Assembly (NCBI GenBank): GCA_963575745.1
Contig: CAUYUJ010000869.1
Location: 137,501-201,500, forward strand
Length of the DNA: 64,000 nucleotides
Direction: 5' to 3'
Source of the DNA: Prorocentrum cordatum
Lineage: Eukaryota > Sar > Dinophyceae > Prorocentrales > Prorocentraceae
In this document: in pieces, positions 8,342 to 18,660 of the stretch
How the letters are laid out: each line of letters starts with the position of its first letter
How positions within the stretch are numbered: position 1 is the first letter of the stretch
Translations under genes and position numbers: made by a program
The notes under the pieces: generated by a model
What the model saw: only the letters and a program-made list of their open reading frames with translations
What the model was told of the DNA's origin: nothing
Database searches by the model: none

Positions 8342-10911
8342 GAGAAACGGGTAAGAACACGGCCATTAAAGACTAGAACGAGCGGCCAGGAATCTCTGTG
8401 CGTTGGGAGCTGGTCCCACAGACGGACTGTGTCCGCTGTGGGCCGCGACCCAATCGCAGAAGGTTGGCCCGCCTCGGGGGCTTGGCCCATTTGGCGAAAC
8501 TCCTTCGGGGGAGCGCACTCACCATCCGTGCGCTGGCTTAGCCAGGAGGGACATTGTTCTTGAAGTCGCATGGCCGGATTCCGCTTGGTCGGGAGAAGTC
8601 GCAACAAGCCATAATCCGACTCGAAACAAAATCCCGACTTGCTCTTGGGGTATTGGATGTCCCCGAGCATGGATGCCTTTAATGCGTCCATGTCCGTAAT
8701 GTGGAGAAGGGGGCCATGGCACCTGGCTAGGCCAGGGTCATAAGGCGCATACATTCTCTCAGTGGAAGCAACGAGCGTGGAAAGGCCCTGACACGCTCTA
8801 TAGAATATGGAAATGGGGCAATGGTGCCGACCGCCCGTATTATGGGGCCAGCTCCTAAAGTCCCTCCAGTGTTGGTAGAGCGTTGTGTCGCTAAGGCAAG
8901 CAATGGCGTCGGGATGGATGCCCGAGACTTCCACGGTCCCTGGCTGCAACGCGGCTAGGCCGTGTGCAGCAAGGGCCATTGTTTGGAATTTGTTTCCATC
9001 TTCTTGCATGTTATCGATTAGGTCTCCGAAATAGACCCAACCTCCCGAGGACCTTGCGTAATCGGGACAATGTCTCGCGAGGTACGCAGCAAGCTTTCCG
9101 ATGCGCCTCGAAAACCCATCCGTCCGATAGCTGTGGCGCTGCCAAAACCCCGTACAGCCAAGGGCTGTCGGGTTGTCGGCATCAGAGACGCCCACGGCCA
9201 GCGCAGTCATGGCCTTGTAGGCCCGAGAATCAAATCCTTCGGGGGCATCGCCAGAGTGAAATGCTGCACGAAGGTATCTTCTCGTCTGCTCAAAATTCAT
9301 TGGCTCGAGGGTAAACTCTCCTAGCAATGCGAATATGGGATCCTCGACGAGCTCTGCTATGTATTTGAGCGCGTCAAAAGCACGCTCACGAAGGGCCTCA
9401 ATCTTAGGAGGTACAGGACCAGTGGTGTGAGCCTCTCGATTTCGCCGCTTCAGCTGAGCAGGCGTGTTCTGTATAATTTGAGCCCGCTCATTCTCTGGAA
9501 GATAGCGGCCCCTACCCTTGAATGTGTCGGCGTGGCCGACGACGACCTCGTCTCCGCGCTGGCGGGGCGGATCATCCGTCGGGAGAGGCTGCCGCACATC
9601 AGGAGAGGGCGGCAGGGTCTCTCGGCAAAAGAAGTTTGTCGCCGTTGGGCCGAGCCGACAGTCATCATCATCGGGGTAAACTGTTGCAGGGTCGCCCTGG
9701 TATGGAAAAACAGCGAGGTCAGTGATGGGCGGGCTGGTCTCAATAGACTCCGGCATGTCTGGGGCACCCGGAGCTCCTACTGCAGAAGAGGGCTCCGCAA
9801 CGTCTTGGCCGCTCGGAGCGGCGACTGGTGGGGCCTCCTTCTCAGCGGGCTCAGCCTCAGCATCAGGGGAACTGCAGGGCTCCTTGGTGGTGGACGCATC
9901 CGCATACCTCGCCTCGAGCTCAGTCTGTCCTGTGGGAACAGCTTCCATATCAACCTCCATTGGTTCACTTTTTATTGCTGTATCGCCCGAGCTGGCTGGG
10001 CCAGCCGGGCCAACAGGCTGCGCAGGATCATGCATTGCCCCCTCCGCTTTGGCTGGGCCAGGCGGAGCAATGGCAGCAGGCTGTGCGTCAGATACCGCAT
10101 TATCCACCATTGCTGGATCCTGTGGGCCAGCTAATGGGGGAGCGGGAGCTGCAATCACGGAAGCTGCCTGTGCGGCCTGAGCCGCTTCTTGAGCTTCGGT
10201 GTCTTCATCCTTCTTAAAGTCAGGAAGTTCCTCTGCCGCGGCTGGGCCGGGCAGGGGCGCTGACACTTCCTCCGTCGCGGCTGGGCCGGGTGGAGTTGGA
10301 AACACTTCCACTGCCGAGGCCGCGCTGGGCGGAGATGGAAGCACTTCCTCTGCCACAGCTGGGCCGGGCAGAGGCGCTGGAGGAGTAGGTGCCGTAGACC
10401 CACCAGTGTGCGCACCGCTCTCTCTACGAGTCTGTGAGCTCTCGCTCTGGGCGGCAACTTCAGGAGTGGGACTGAAACCAGGTACCTTACCGCGGATAGT
10501 GTCCGCAATGGCGGTTGCGTATTTCTCCCACGGAATAGAGTAACCGCCTGGTTCATGCCGGCCCCTTTTCATGGCAAGCATGTATTTATACTGTGCGGAG
10601 ACGATGTCAACCTCCATCTCTTCCAAACCATCTGGGTCAACCATGGTCGGTTGTCCCTTGAATGTGGCGCTCCTCCACTCATTAAACCAGTCACGTTCTC
10701 GCTCGAGGGCCTTGCGGGCACGATTATCCTCAAAATGAGTATGCGAGATCTCGCGAATGGACTGGACCATGCGGGCTGCAGCGTCGCCCCCCCCCCGGTG
10801 CCTGAGACTCCTCTGAAGAGGGATCCGCAGCCGACTGAGGCGGGGGAGGGGCCACAAGAGTGGACAAACCCTCAGAGCCGCCGGGGCGGTTAGAGCCCCC
10901 ATCCTCGGCAA
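8152..10911 (-). CDS. Element 1 block E: Tpt1/KptA (RNA 2'-phosphotransferase)-like domain with a long acidic/Pro-rich N-terminal half
   Basis: This is a 919-codon frame. Residues 1-140 hold a charged helical part, 140-400 a Pro/Ala/Glu low-complexity linker, and 440-590 a conserved helical part (VVVGHADTFKGRGRYLPENE, then GPVPPKIEALRERAF). Residues 600-785 carry the features of tRNA 2'-phosphotransferases: an Arg-His pair at 613-614 (YLARHCPDYA), a GW-V-x-F-x-DL turn (624-631), the RACQG motif at 705-709 and an HG dipeptide at 732-733. Tpt1 enzymes use R-H, R of RAxQGHS and HGT to bind NAD+ and the 2'-phosphate. Here the His of QGHS is Leu (QGLS); element 2 retains QGHS. The fold assignment is an inference from motifs and order. 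Confidence 0.6.
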   Translation of the reverse strand: MPRMGALTAPAALRVCPLLWPLPRLSRLRIPLQRSLRHRGGGDAAARMVQSIREISHTHFEDNRARKALERERDWFNEWRSATFKGQPTMVDPDGLEEMEVDIVSAQYKYMLAMKRGRHEPGGYSIPWEKYATAIADTIRGKVPGFSPTPEVAAQSESSQTRRESGAHTGGSTAPTPPAPLPGPAVAEEVLPSPPSAASAVEVFPTPPGPAATEEVSAPLPGPAAAEELPDFKKDEDTEAQEAAQAAQAASVIAAPAPPLAGPQDPAMVDNAVSDAQPAAIAPPGPAKAEGAMHDPAQPVGPAGPASSGDTAIKSEPMEVDMEAVPTGQTELEARYADASTTKEPCSSPDAEAEPAEKEAPPVAAPSGQDVAEPSSAVGAPGAPDMPESIETSPPITDLAVFPYQGDPATVYPDDDDCRLGPTATNFFCRETLPPSPDVRQPLPTDDPPRQRGDEVVVGHADTFKGRGRYLPENERAQIIQNTPAQLKRRNREAHTTGPVPPKIEALRERAFDALKYIAELVEDPIFALLGEFTLEPMNFEQTRRYLRAAFHSGDAPEGFDSRAYKAMTALAVGVSDADNPTALGCTGFWQRHSYRTDGFSRRIGKLAAYLARHCPDYARSSGGWVYFGDLIDNMQEDGNKFQTMALAAHGLAALQPGTVEVSGIHPDAIACLSDTTLYQHWRDFRSWPHNTGGRHHCPISIFYRACQGLSTLVASTERMYAPYDPGLARCHGPLLHITDMDALKASMLGDIQYPKSKSGFCFESDYGLLRLLPTKRNPAMRLQEQCPSWLSQRTDGECAPPKEFRQMGQAPEAGQPSAIGSRPTADTVRLWDQLPTHRDSWPLVLVFNGRVLTRFSCRDCRDGTLASRQVPRFTDIDKVVQLATVIYWLGSNEPLTSWVLVLSQEWISYEVFSTSIPC

Positions 10912-10938
10912 CCTCAGCCTTCGCGTTGGCGACCTCAG

Positions 10939-13292
10939 TCATCGCCGCAGCGACCTCGGCCTTCGCCGGCGGACTTGCCCCAACACCGCCTTGGACGGGC
11001 GGGGGAGTCCGAGGAAAAGGCTTAAGCGGTAGCTGCGGAGGCGCTGGATTGGGCGCAACGTTGACTTGCTGAAGCCGAATATCGGTGCACGCTGGGGGCC
11101 GAGCGGAATATCTCGGAGGCGCGGGCGGAGGCGGGGGACGAGCTGCGGCCTGCGCACTCTGGGGTGTTGGCCAAGCCTTTGGCTGTTCCTCCGTCGTCGC
11201 GGCGCCTGCCGGCTTGGCCGGTGGCTGCGCCGCTGTCGGCGCGGCGCTAGCCGGCTGGGCCGGTGGCCGCTCCGCTCCTGGCGCGGCGCTAGCCGGCTTG
11301 GCCGGTAACTGCTCCGCCTTTGGCATAATGCTCGCCGGCTTGGCCGGTGGCGGCTCCGCCTTTGGCGCGACGCTCGCCGGCCTAAACGGTGGCGGCTCTT
11401 TCTTCGGCACGACGCCCGCCGGCTTGGCCGGCGGCGGCTCTGCCTTATAGTCGCGACGCTCGCCGGCTGGACCGGTGACGGCTCCTTCTTTGGCGCGACG
11501 TTCTTCGGCTCGTCCGGTGGCGGCGCCTCCCTCGGCGGAGGTGGAGGCGCTTCCACTGTCGCGGCTGGGCCGGGCGGAGGAGGAGGCACTCCCTCTGCCA
11601 CGGCTAGGGCCGGGCGGAGGAGGAGCACTCCCTCTGCCGGCGGCCTCGGCCGCGCCAAAGGGGGAAAATCTTCAGGCGTAAAGGAGGGAGAGGCGCCGGA
11701 CGGCTTGGCCGCCTGCGCCTGGGCGTCAACATCGGCTGAGGCGGCCGATGTCTTCTCTTTGGCCTTTGCTTTATTAGCCTGAATGAGCGCGGTGGACACT
11801 TCCGAGGCTTCAGCTTTGTGCAATGGGTTGATTCTATTCATGATTACTCCCTTGCTGTGAAGCCACGGCCAAATGTCATCAAACTCTGGGCGATATGCCC
11901 TATATGGGCTACGATCCTGTTGCCACTGAATGGGCCCCAGGTCTGGCACCCATTTTCTCTGCGCCTCGCAGACTTGGTCCGTGGCGGCTATCCCTGCAGC
12001 GTCGCGACAACGTTCAACCCCGAAGTCTTGCTCCAGGGCGTAGTTTTCTTTCCTGGCGACATGCTGCAGGAGAGAATAGCCCTCAATGACATGAAGAGCC
12101 GAGGGCGTCCAATGGTACAAGCGAGGTTCGCTTAACACGATCTGGGACGCGTCAAGCGTGCAGTACAGCACAGGCTTGCCCTGGATCGGCATGGGCTTCG
12201 CATAGAAAATGATCTCCGCTGTTGCCCTGATGCCGTCTCCAAATGTCTCCTCGGCGACGGCATAAGTGGCGTGAGTTGCGGGGTCGCCGTCAACGGAAGG
12301 GAATGAATACACGCCCACCTTTCCACCTTTAACGCTACCGCCGTAGCGGGGATCTGATGGAAGCAGCTGGTGGCCCTCCAATACCGAGTGGAGGGCATTC
12401 ACGGACGTACCGTGGAACTGCTTACTCCACCCTGAGTCCTCATCTTTGAGCTCATGTAGCTTTTCCGTCGTGACGAAGAAAGGCAAAGTGAGCTGCGTAC
12501 AGCGTGCGTTCCCTGCCTTGTGGGTCTTGGTTGACAGCTTCGCCCAGTTCAGGCGATCGGCAACTGCGGCCTCAAGGCCCTCACGAGTGCGATCAGCCTT
12601 GTTGACGAAGAACCGTGCCCAATTAGTAACCATATATGAAGGCTCGAGAAGAGGGGTCTTAGTGGGCGTCTGCCGCATCTGGTGGCCCAACCAAGCATCA
12701 CCCTTGGCGTGCAATTGGAGGGTCTTGAATGCTTTACCACGGTCCGGATATTTCCCGGCCATCAAAGATGCGACTCGGTCTTCGTACTTTTCCCCTGGCC
12801 AGCAGTTCGCTGTGCTCATCGGCCAATTAAGGTTGCCGCTGCGCACAGTGAACGGTTTGAGAAAATCGAGCTGCTGTGTCTCTTTAGTCGAGGGATTAAG
12901 ATAGGGCAAACTCACAGTGGTCTGATACAACTGGTGCACAGGCCAATCGCACTCCCAATCATATCCTTGGCAGGGTTGCCGCCGGCTTTGAGACGTATGG
13001 GGAAGCGTTTTCCGCCGAGCCTTCCTGACCCGTAGGCAGAGCATTTTCGGCGGATGGCCTGCTCCGCCTCTTCGCCGGGCGTCTTGGCATCCTCAACGCA
13101 AGTCACGGGAGCAAGTGCAGGTGCGCGGAGCGGCTGGGCCGCCCGCTCTGCAGTGACTTCACCCGAAGCGGCTTGGCCGCTGGGTTTGGCAATAGGCACT
13201 ATTTTCGCCTGCTCATTTTTCACGGCACGCATATGTTGATCATTCACAACTCCCTCCGGAGGCGATCGGAGGCGCTCCCCTTTCGGGGGCAT
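10939..13292 (-). CDS. Element 1 block D: ADP-ribosyltransferase-like (HGT) domain, one frameshift
   Basis: The block begins in one frame (12912-13292, with GVVNDQHMRAVKNEQ, matched by GVQNDEPMRAVRKEL in element 2) and continues after a frameshift near 12960 as a 701-codon frame (10939-13044). Residues 205-285 of the latter read WSKQFHGTSVNALHSVLEG, then GGKVGVYSFP, ATYAVAEETFGDG and TAEIIFYAKP. The HGT, the G-V-Y about 33 residues later and a second Tyr near 261 are arranged as in ADP-ribosyltransferase/PARP-type folds, where His and Tyr hold NAD+. Element 2 conserves all of these. A third catalytic residue was not identified. The C-terminal part is a Pro/Ala/Lys repeat region. Confidence 0.55.
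11166..11510 (-). repeat. 42-bp in-frame minisatellite (about 7 copies) in the block D tail
   Basis: GCCGGC-TTGGCCGG-type sequence starts at 11208, 11250, 11292, 11334, 11376 and 11418, then 11462, i.e. every 42 bp. On the minus strand each unit encodes a 14-residue Pro/Ala/Lys/Glu repeat (PAKPAS...PKAE type), so copy number changes keep the frame. Element 2 has a Pro-rich tail in the same place but without this regular array. Confidence 0.8.
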
Positions 13293-13384
13293 GCCTGGAC
13301 AAAAGGGGAGACATCATGGCAGGAAATATCGCAGTTCCCGCCACACAGAAAGCCCCTCGTGGTCATTTCCTCGTCTGAGAAAAA

Positions 13385-14460
13385 TTAACGAAATTGTCCG
13401 AAAGCTTGGAATGAATGGCCCCTTTCCCCTGATCCGTCTTGGACGGCAGGGAGCCTCGAGGGGTCCAAAGGTGTCCGAAAAGGACGAGTGTTGAACACGG
13501 ACTGAGGCACGTTAGTATCAGTGGGGCTCCACTCGTGCCAGTACTTGACTAGCTCTCCGAAGGTAGCCTCCGCTGCTGTGTGCCCGTCATCTCGCCTGTT
13601 CGACGAGGGCCGACCCCCCGCTACGGCTGGGCCGCCGGAGGGTTGGCAAAAGAACAAAGCTGCAAGCCTCGCGGCCTTCAACATATGTTCAGTGAACATC
13701 TCGGCCGCCACGCAACTCTCCATTTGTCCGTCTCTGTCTATCTTGTAGTCATTGTGAGCTGACAGAAAATGGTACGAGTCGCCATTAGGGTGGTGCGTCT
13801 GGCGGCAAAGGCACGCACCATCAAGAATCATGATGCGTGGATGTATCCCCGCGGCCTTGTAGTCCTCAATCCGACGGTTCATCTGAGCTCGGACAAGGGT
13901 GGCCACGTCATCCCATAATGGGTCGACTTTGGAGCCGCCGTCTGGGGACTGCCAACACCTGTGGTCTCCGCCAATGTACAAAATCTCGATCGCACCATCA
14001 GGCGAGCGCTTAACCGCTTCGTCTATGATGCGATCAGAAGTCTCGAGCATTAGTCGGAGGGCTCCAGCAAGAATCGTCGGGTTCTCGGGCCGAGAAGGCA
14101 TCCCCAGCTTTCCCTCCACACGAATGCCAAGCAAATCGTGTGTTGCCGGGTCAGCAACGTCATTGAAGGACCAAAAGACAAATCGCACTGGTGTATGAAC
14201 TCCCTTCTTGTAATGCTCATGCCCGTAGTCCGACCAGCCATTCCCGGAGGTCTGGGCCTCGGCAGCCCCCCATAACATTGGCGGACATGCCATAAATATG
14301 GTCGGTCAAGAAATGTTTGACATGAAACCCTGGCGCGACGCTCTTACCGGCCGCCGTTTTGAACGAGACCGTAGAATCGGAGACAAGATGAGCAGTGCAG
14401 GACCAGAACTTGCATGTCTTCGTGGCTTGCATCTTGCACAAAGGGTGGAAAAAGTTCGTG
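13385..14460 (-). CDS. Element 1 block C: possible SGNH-hydrolase-like domain, one frameshift
   Basis: The block starts in the frame 14217-14570 and, after a frameshift in a C-run near 14268, continues as 13385-14293. Conserved with element 2 are a strand-like segment ending in a Ser (WSCTAHLVSDST; element 2 WSCSVHIVTDST) and VRFVFWSFNDVAD. Further on come ILYIGGDHRCW (element 2 IMYVGGDSTCW), RIMILDGACLCRQ and a D-x-x-H (NGDSYHF; element 2 NDDAFHF). An early (S/T)DS, a central GG-D after a hydrophobic strand and a late DxxH is the order of SGNH hydrolase blocks I, III and V. The block III Asn is not present, so this is a tentative fold guess. Confidence 0.45.
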
Positions 14461-14770
14461 GGAGCCTGTCCAGTCTTCATCATAGCCGCAATGTCCTCGC
14501 CAACAAATGGCACCCAGGAGTGCCCATTCTGGCGGGCAATCTGAGCATGGCCCGGCACTTCTCCTGACATGACAAATTGTTCGTCCAGGCCTTCAACCGA
14601 GGATCAGTCACGTCAACGTAAAGTTGAAGAAACTCGGTCACGCGTACGTCCCACTCGTATGTAGGCGAGTTGACATTTTCGGCGCAATTACTCTTGTTCC
14701 TATGGTAGTCGAGAACATTCCAGGCACCGCGCCCAAAGGTAGGGCGGGTCCTGGCCATCGCCATTGACTT
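14461..14770 (-). CDS. Element 1 block B': short conserved helical domain before block C
   Basis: Read in 14480-14950 and then 14217-14570, it shows GAWNVLDYHR, EFLQLYVDVTDPRLKAW and QNGHSWVPFVGEDIAAMM. Element 2 has EILDLYIEVTDPKLRFW and VHGHSWIPFAGEDLATML in one unbroken frame (58460-58747). The GHSW-x-PF-x-GED motif is strongly conserved but I do not recognise the family. A frameshift near 14560 interrupts it here. Confidence 0.6.
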
Positions 14771-14805
14771 CCATTGGCACTGGGTCAGGGGGCCCACCTC
14801 CGCCG

Positions 14806-16486
14806 TCACCCCCAGGAGGGCCGCCAGAGGGCGGAGGGTTCCCTGAGGGAGGGCCACCTGCGCCTGGCGGGGTTCCTCCACCATTGGCTGGGCCGGGGGA
14901 GGGTCAACCGCCGGCCCCGCCGTCGGCTTGGCCGGGCGGGGCAGCTGCATCTGAGGACGACCCTGCGGGTTGCCCGCCGGCCGACTGACGCAATTCGTTG
15001 AGCATCAGGAGGCTTAGGTGGCAGCGGGTGAAGCGGTGGCGGCGCCGTCGCGGTGTTTGCTCGCTTGCTGGCCGGACCGACTGGGTCGGCCGGCAGCTGC
15101 TCGCGCAACCTCCGCCCCTGCGGCGCCTTGCTGCAATGCGGCAGGTGCTTCTGTAAGAACGGGATCTCCCCCATGAGGCCACATCCATTTGGGCAGGATG
15201 CAATGAGGGGTAAGTCAATGACTGGGTCATCGCTTTTCTCCTCACGAGGCTCCTCAGGAGGGACCTCTGGATCGGGCTCAAGGGGGGCCTCAGGCAGCGG
15301 CGGCTTCTCGCTCGCAACGACTGGGTCGCGCGGGCGAGCCGTCTCGGCTGCAGCGTCTCCTGCGACGCGTTGTTCTCCGCCCCCACCTGCACTCAATCCG
15401 AGCCCAAAGCTTTCAAGCCATGCTTGAAAATAAAGAGGACGCGTGGACCTGGTGAGAGCCGAGCGCCAGGCCCTGGCCTGGTCGGGGAAGGACTGAAAGT
15501 ACTTGGCTCTGGCTGACTCCGTGAGGGCCTCCTCGACCACACGCGCTGGCTTGTGGAATTTGTCCTTGACAACAAGCAAGGCAAACATTGCACCCCACCC
15601 GTCCCCTACGGCTTGGCCGCGGGGTGGCAAGCGCATTGATGGCCCCCAAATGTTCATCCAAACGACAGGGGAGCCATCAGTCACACGGTCAGCCACTGGA
15701 ACGCAGACAAAGTCTCCGCATCTCGTGGTGCACCGCTTGGCTGGGCCAACGGTGGGGCCGATAACTTCGCCTCTCCTGAGCTCACGGACAAAACGGCCTC
15801 TCTGCCCCGGCTCTGCGGTGCACAGCTTGCAAACCATTTTTGTGGCTTCGTCGGGGCCCGACTGAAAGTGAGAACCCTCAGGAATCTGGGAAACCTTAGG
15901 AGGGGCGCAGTCGAAACGACACGAGGCCATTCGATCGAACATCGCTGTGCACAGCCCATGGGTCCCACGAGACACTGGAGAACAAACGGTCGTAGATTGT
16001 CTGCGAGTTGGCGGACAGGTCAGACTTCAACGCGGTAACGACTTGGTCGTCCCGCGAATGTCTGACCCCGCAATCGTGCCGCTGCAATGTGATGCGCCAG
16101 CTCCATCCTTTGGGCGGTCTTCGCAGAGCGCCAAAGCCATCTGCAGGCTTGGTACTCCAACATCGAAAGATGGTCGGTTCATCATGGAAAAAGCACTTCC
16201 CTTTCGAACGGCGAATGGATTCTTCATCACGCCTTTCTTTTACCTGCCAGGTCAGCGTATTGGCTCGCTTCTCCTCTCCCGGATGGGCGGGTGAGGACGC
16301 GGCTGCCTTTTTGACAGGCTTATTGAAAGCGCTATGCGGGGCAAGTGTGTGGGCACAGCTGAGATCATGGCCGCAGACGTCCTGGCCGGACGAACTGCAC
16401 CAGCACTTCTGGCAGCAGTACCCAACCCACTTGGGGTCGTGCGGCGACGGGGCCCGATCAAGGTTCGCCCACCATGGGCCCTCCAT
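14806..16486 (-). CDS. Element 1 block B: unassigned conserved domain
   Basis: It is read in two overlapping frames (15896-16486, then 14806-15975). Conserved with element 2 are a basic stretch ending GWSWRITLQR, DDQVVTALKSDL, TIYDRLFSSVSWDPWAVH, CRFDCAPP, GEVIGPTVGPA, VWMNIWGP and GDGWGAMFA (element 2: GWGWRYTMWK, NDAVVTALRADL, DPWTAHW, CRFDCAPP, GEVFGPTVGPA, VWIDIWTP and GERWGAMFA). The C-terminal third is a Pro/Glu/Ala linker. The identical motifs CRFDCAPP and GPTVGPA in otherwise diverged copies point to a real folded domain. No known family is recognised. Confidence 0.6.
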
Positions 16487-18110
16487 CTAACGGCAACCGG
16501 GAGACTGACACAACCGTGCGTCGACCCATGCGTCCTTGTCAGACCTGGGATCCCCGGGTCTAAGCCGGGCACGACCTGCTACGTCTCGCGCTTGGCGCTT
16601 GACGGAGAGGGGGTCGTCTATCCTGCCCTGAACTGTCAGTCTAACAGGGTCTCTGTCAGCGGACGCAGCTTTCTTTTGGGCTGCAACTTCCGCCGGGTTA
16701 AACTCGACGCCCCCCTCCATTTCGGCGTCTTCCTCCATCGCGACATCGCCGGGGCTGAAAGGATCAGGTATCCTCCCGACCGGCTGGGCCGACGGGGCAG
16801 CATCCCCAATCGGCTGGGCCGACGGGGTTGCCTTTCGGTCCGCGTTGAGATGGGCCTGTCCTTCCTGTCCAGCAGGGGGCCCCCCGCCATCGGACAGGTC
16901 CGCGGCGGGTTCACACATGAGGTCATCCGAGCGTACCGAGGTCATGACGTCCCCTGGCGGCTGGGCCGCTGGGATATCCAGCGGTTGGCGCGCGGGGTCA
17001 GCCAATGACCAATCGGTCGCGGGAAGGCCGCGGCAGGCAAGGCCCGCGCAGCCGCAGCGAGGCGGCGGCGCGATCCGGGGGGAGGCCCGCCGGCGGGTGG
17101 CCCGCGCAAGCTCTGGAGACAAAACGGCAGCGGCACAAATAGATATGGAAGAGGAGGCAGGATGATGTCGGGATGATAACGAGCGTTCGGCAGCACGTGC
17201 TATGGCAACATGTACTTGCTGGGCAAACGCATCGGTATAATCTTCTGCTGGCTTGCAGTCCTTACCGCGTGCCTCAACATGATCATGCGTACCATCGCAT
17301 CTACGCTCGAGTCCCTCACCTACGTCGTGCGACGTGGATGCGATCGTCCAAGGCTTTTTCATGAAGTTGCCCTTTCTGTCCTTCAAACCGTACGCACACC
17401 CATGCAAAAAAGCCGTTTTGATAAAACCTAGCTCTTTCATAGAATATTTCACCTGGGGCCCCCTCCAATAATTACACTGGGTAGGCCACTCAAGACAAAC
17501 CGCGCCCCCCCGCTTTGTGTACAGCGTGGGCAATCTCACGGAAATTCCAAAACAAATATCTAAAGTCGGTCCTAATCCCTCGAAGCCCGCGCGAAGCTCC
17601 GTGGTTTCCAATGCGGAAATAACGGGCTTCATTCACATATTGCCAGGGGGAACCACCCGTACAGGGCATTGAGCCCCATGGAGCTATGTGTTTTCCTTTG
17701 AACTTATTGACATCATCCAGAGCCAGTCTTCTCCCTTTGTCGGTTCTCATATCCTCCTTCTCGGTGCATCGCATCACCTTGCAAGAATTATCAATGAAAT
17801 TCCTAGGATTACCAATCCTGCTCTCAGGGCCACAACAATATTCGAATAAGAGTCGATCCCCGTTCCACTGGGTGGCCGGGGCGCAGTCGTCCCGGATCCA
17901 GAATTCGGCCCAGCCCGTCCATCTACTGGGATGATAATCGCCATCGCTGGAATCGCCATTCGAATGCTGCTCGAAGGGGTGATGATACTTTACGTCTTCA
18001 TCACGCCAGTTATCCGCACGGTCAATGGTCAAACCACGGCGGATGTTGATCGCATAGGTACGACGCTGATCGGCTAATCTGTCTGGGTCAACTGGACTAT
18101 CTGTATTCAC
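16487..18110 (-). CDS. Element 1 block A: methyltransferase-like domain directly after RNase H, one frameshift
   Basis: The block is read in 17490-18110 and then, after a frameshift in a C-run near 17505, in 16487-17632. Motifs in order: LLFEYCCGPESRIG (residues 88-101 of the first frame, in the position of an S-adenosylmethionine-binding first loop), GSMPCTGGSPWQ (Pro-Cys at 149-150), and in the second frame AVCLEWPTQC followed by GCAYGLKDRKGNF. A glycine-rich first loop, a Pro-Cys and a Glu-x-Pro are the order of motifs I, IV and VI of C5-cytosine methyltransferases, but the spacing and size (about 200 residues) differ. A long Pro/Ala-rich linker follows. The methyltransferase assignment is inference. 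Confidence 0.5.
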
Positions 18111-18254
18111 GGGCGCAAGCGTGGCAAGTCTGGGAACGAAGTGCCAACGTCTTAGACTCTTTCCGTGCTGAGTCCAGTGGTCCTTCTTGTTTGGAAAGTT
18201 AGCGGCAGCAGCAGGGGGAAGGTGAGGAAGAAGAAGGTTGTAACCAAGCGTGTA

Positions 18255-18660
18255 TTATTCTTGCTCGGTTCTAGCTGGCTCGGGTTGCGATTGCACATCA
18301 CATTCCATTCGTGACAGATCCGATGCATCAGATTCATGTTCACTCTCGGTTAGGTCAAACATCGCTCTCATTTCGATTTCCTCCTTTGACTTAGTTTTGT
18401 CGGAGCTTCTCCTGGAACTTTCTCTATTCGTCATGGGAGGAGTTGTGCCCGCTACCACGGCTTGGCCGGGCGCGTTTGCCACCGCGGCTTGGCCGGGGGC
18501 AGCGTCTGTGGCAGCCGGGCGCTTGGCGCCACTTGGCGCCGCTGGGGGCATTGATTGGTTTGAGGGAACGCACAGCGGGCTTGCCCCTATTGAGGCGCTT
18601 CTTCTTCTTATTCATGTTTTTACTGGGTGCAACAGCTCCTCTTCGCAAGGCCGAGCTAGG
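18255..18660 (-). other. Element 1 basic/charged linker between RNase H and block A
   Basis: After the RNase H the frame runs on without a conserved stop into a Lys/Arg-rich segment (KNMNKKKKRLNRGKPAVR; element 2 KKSNKKKQRPNKGKPVV) and an acidic Ser-rich segment. In element 1 the frame then crosses a single TAA (near 18255) and continues directly into block A (HFVPRLATLAPVN). This argues that block A was once fused to Pol. Confidence 0.55.

Noticed and set aside
10555-10893. Plus-strand open frames antisense to blocks D and E as genes
   Set aside because: They are open because of GC-rich Pro/Ala coding on the opposite strand; the minus-strand products are the ones conserved with element 2.
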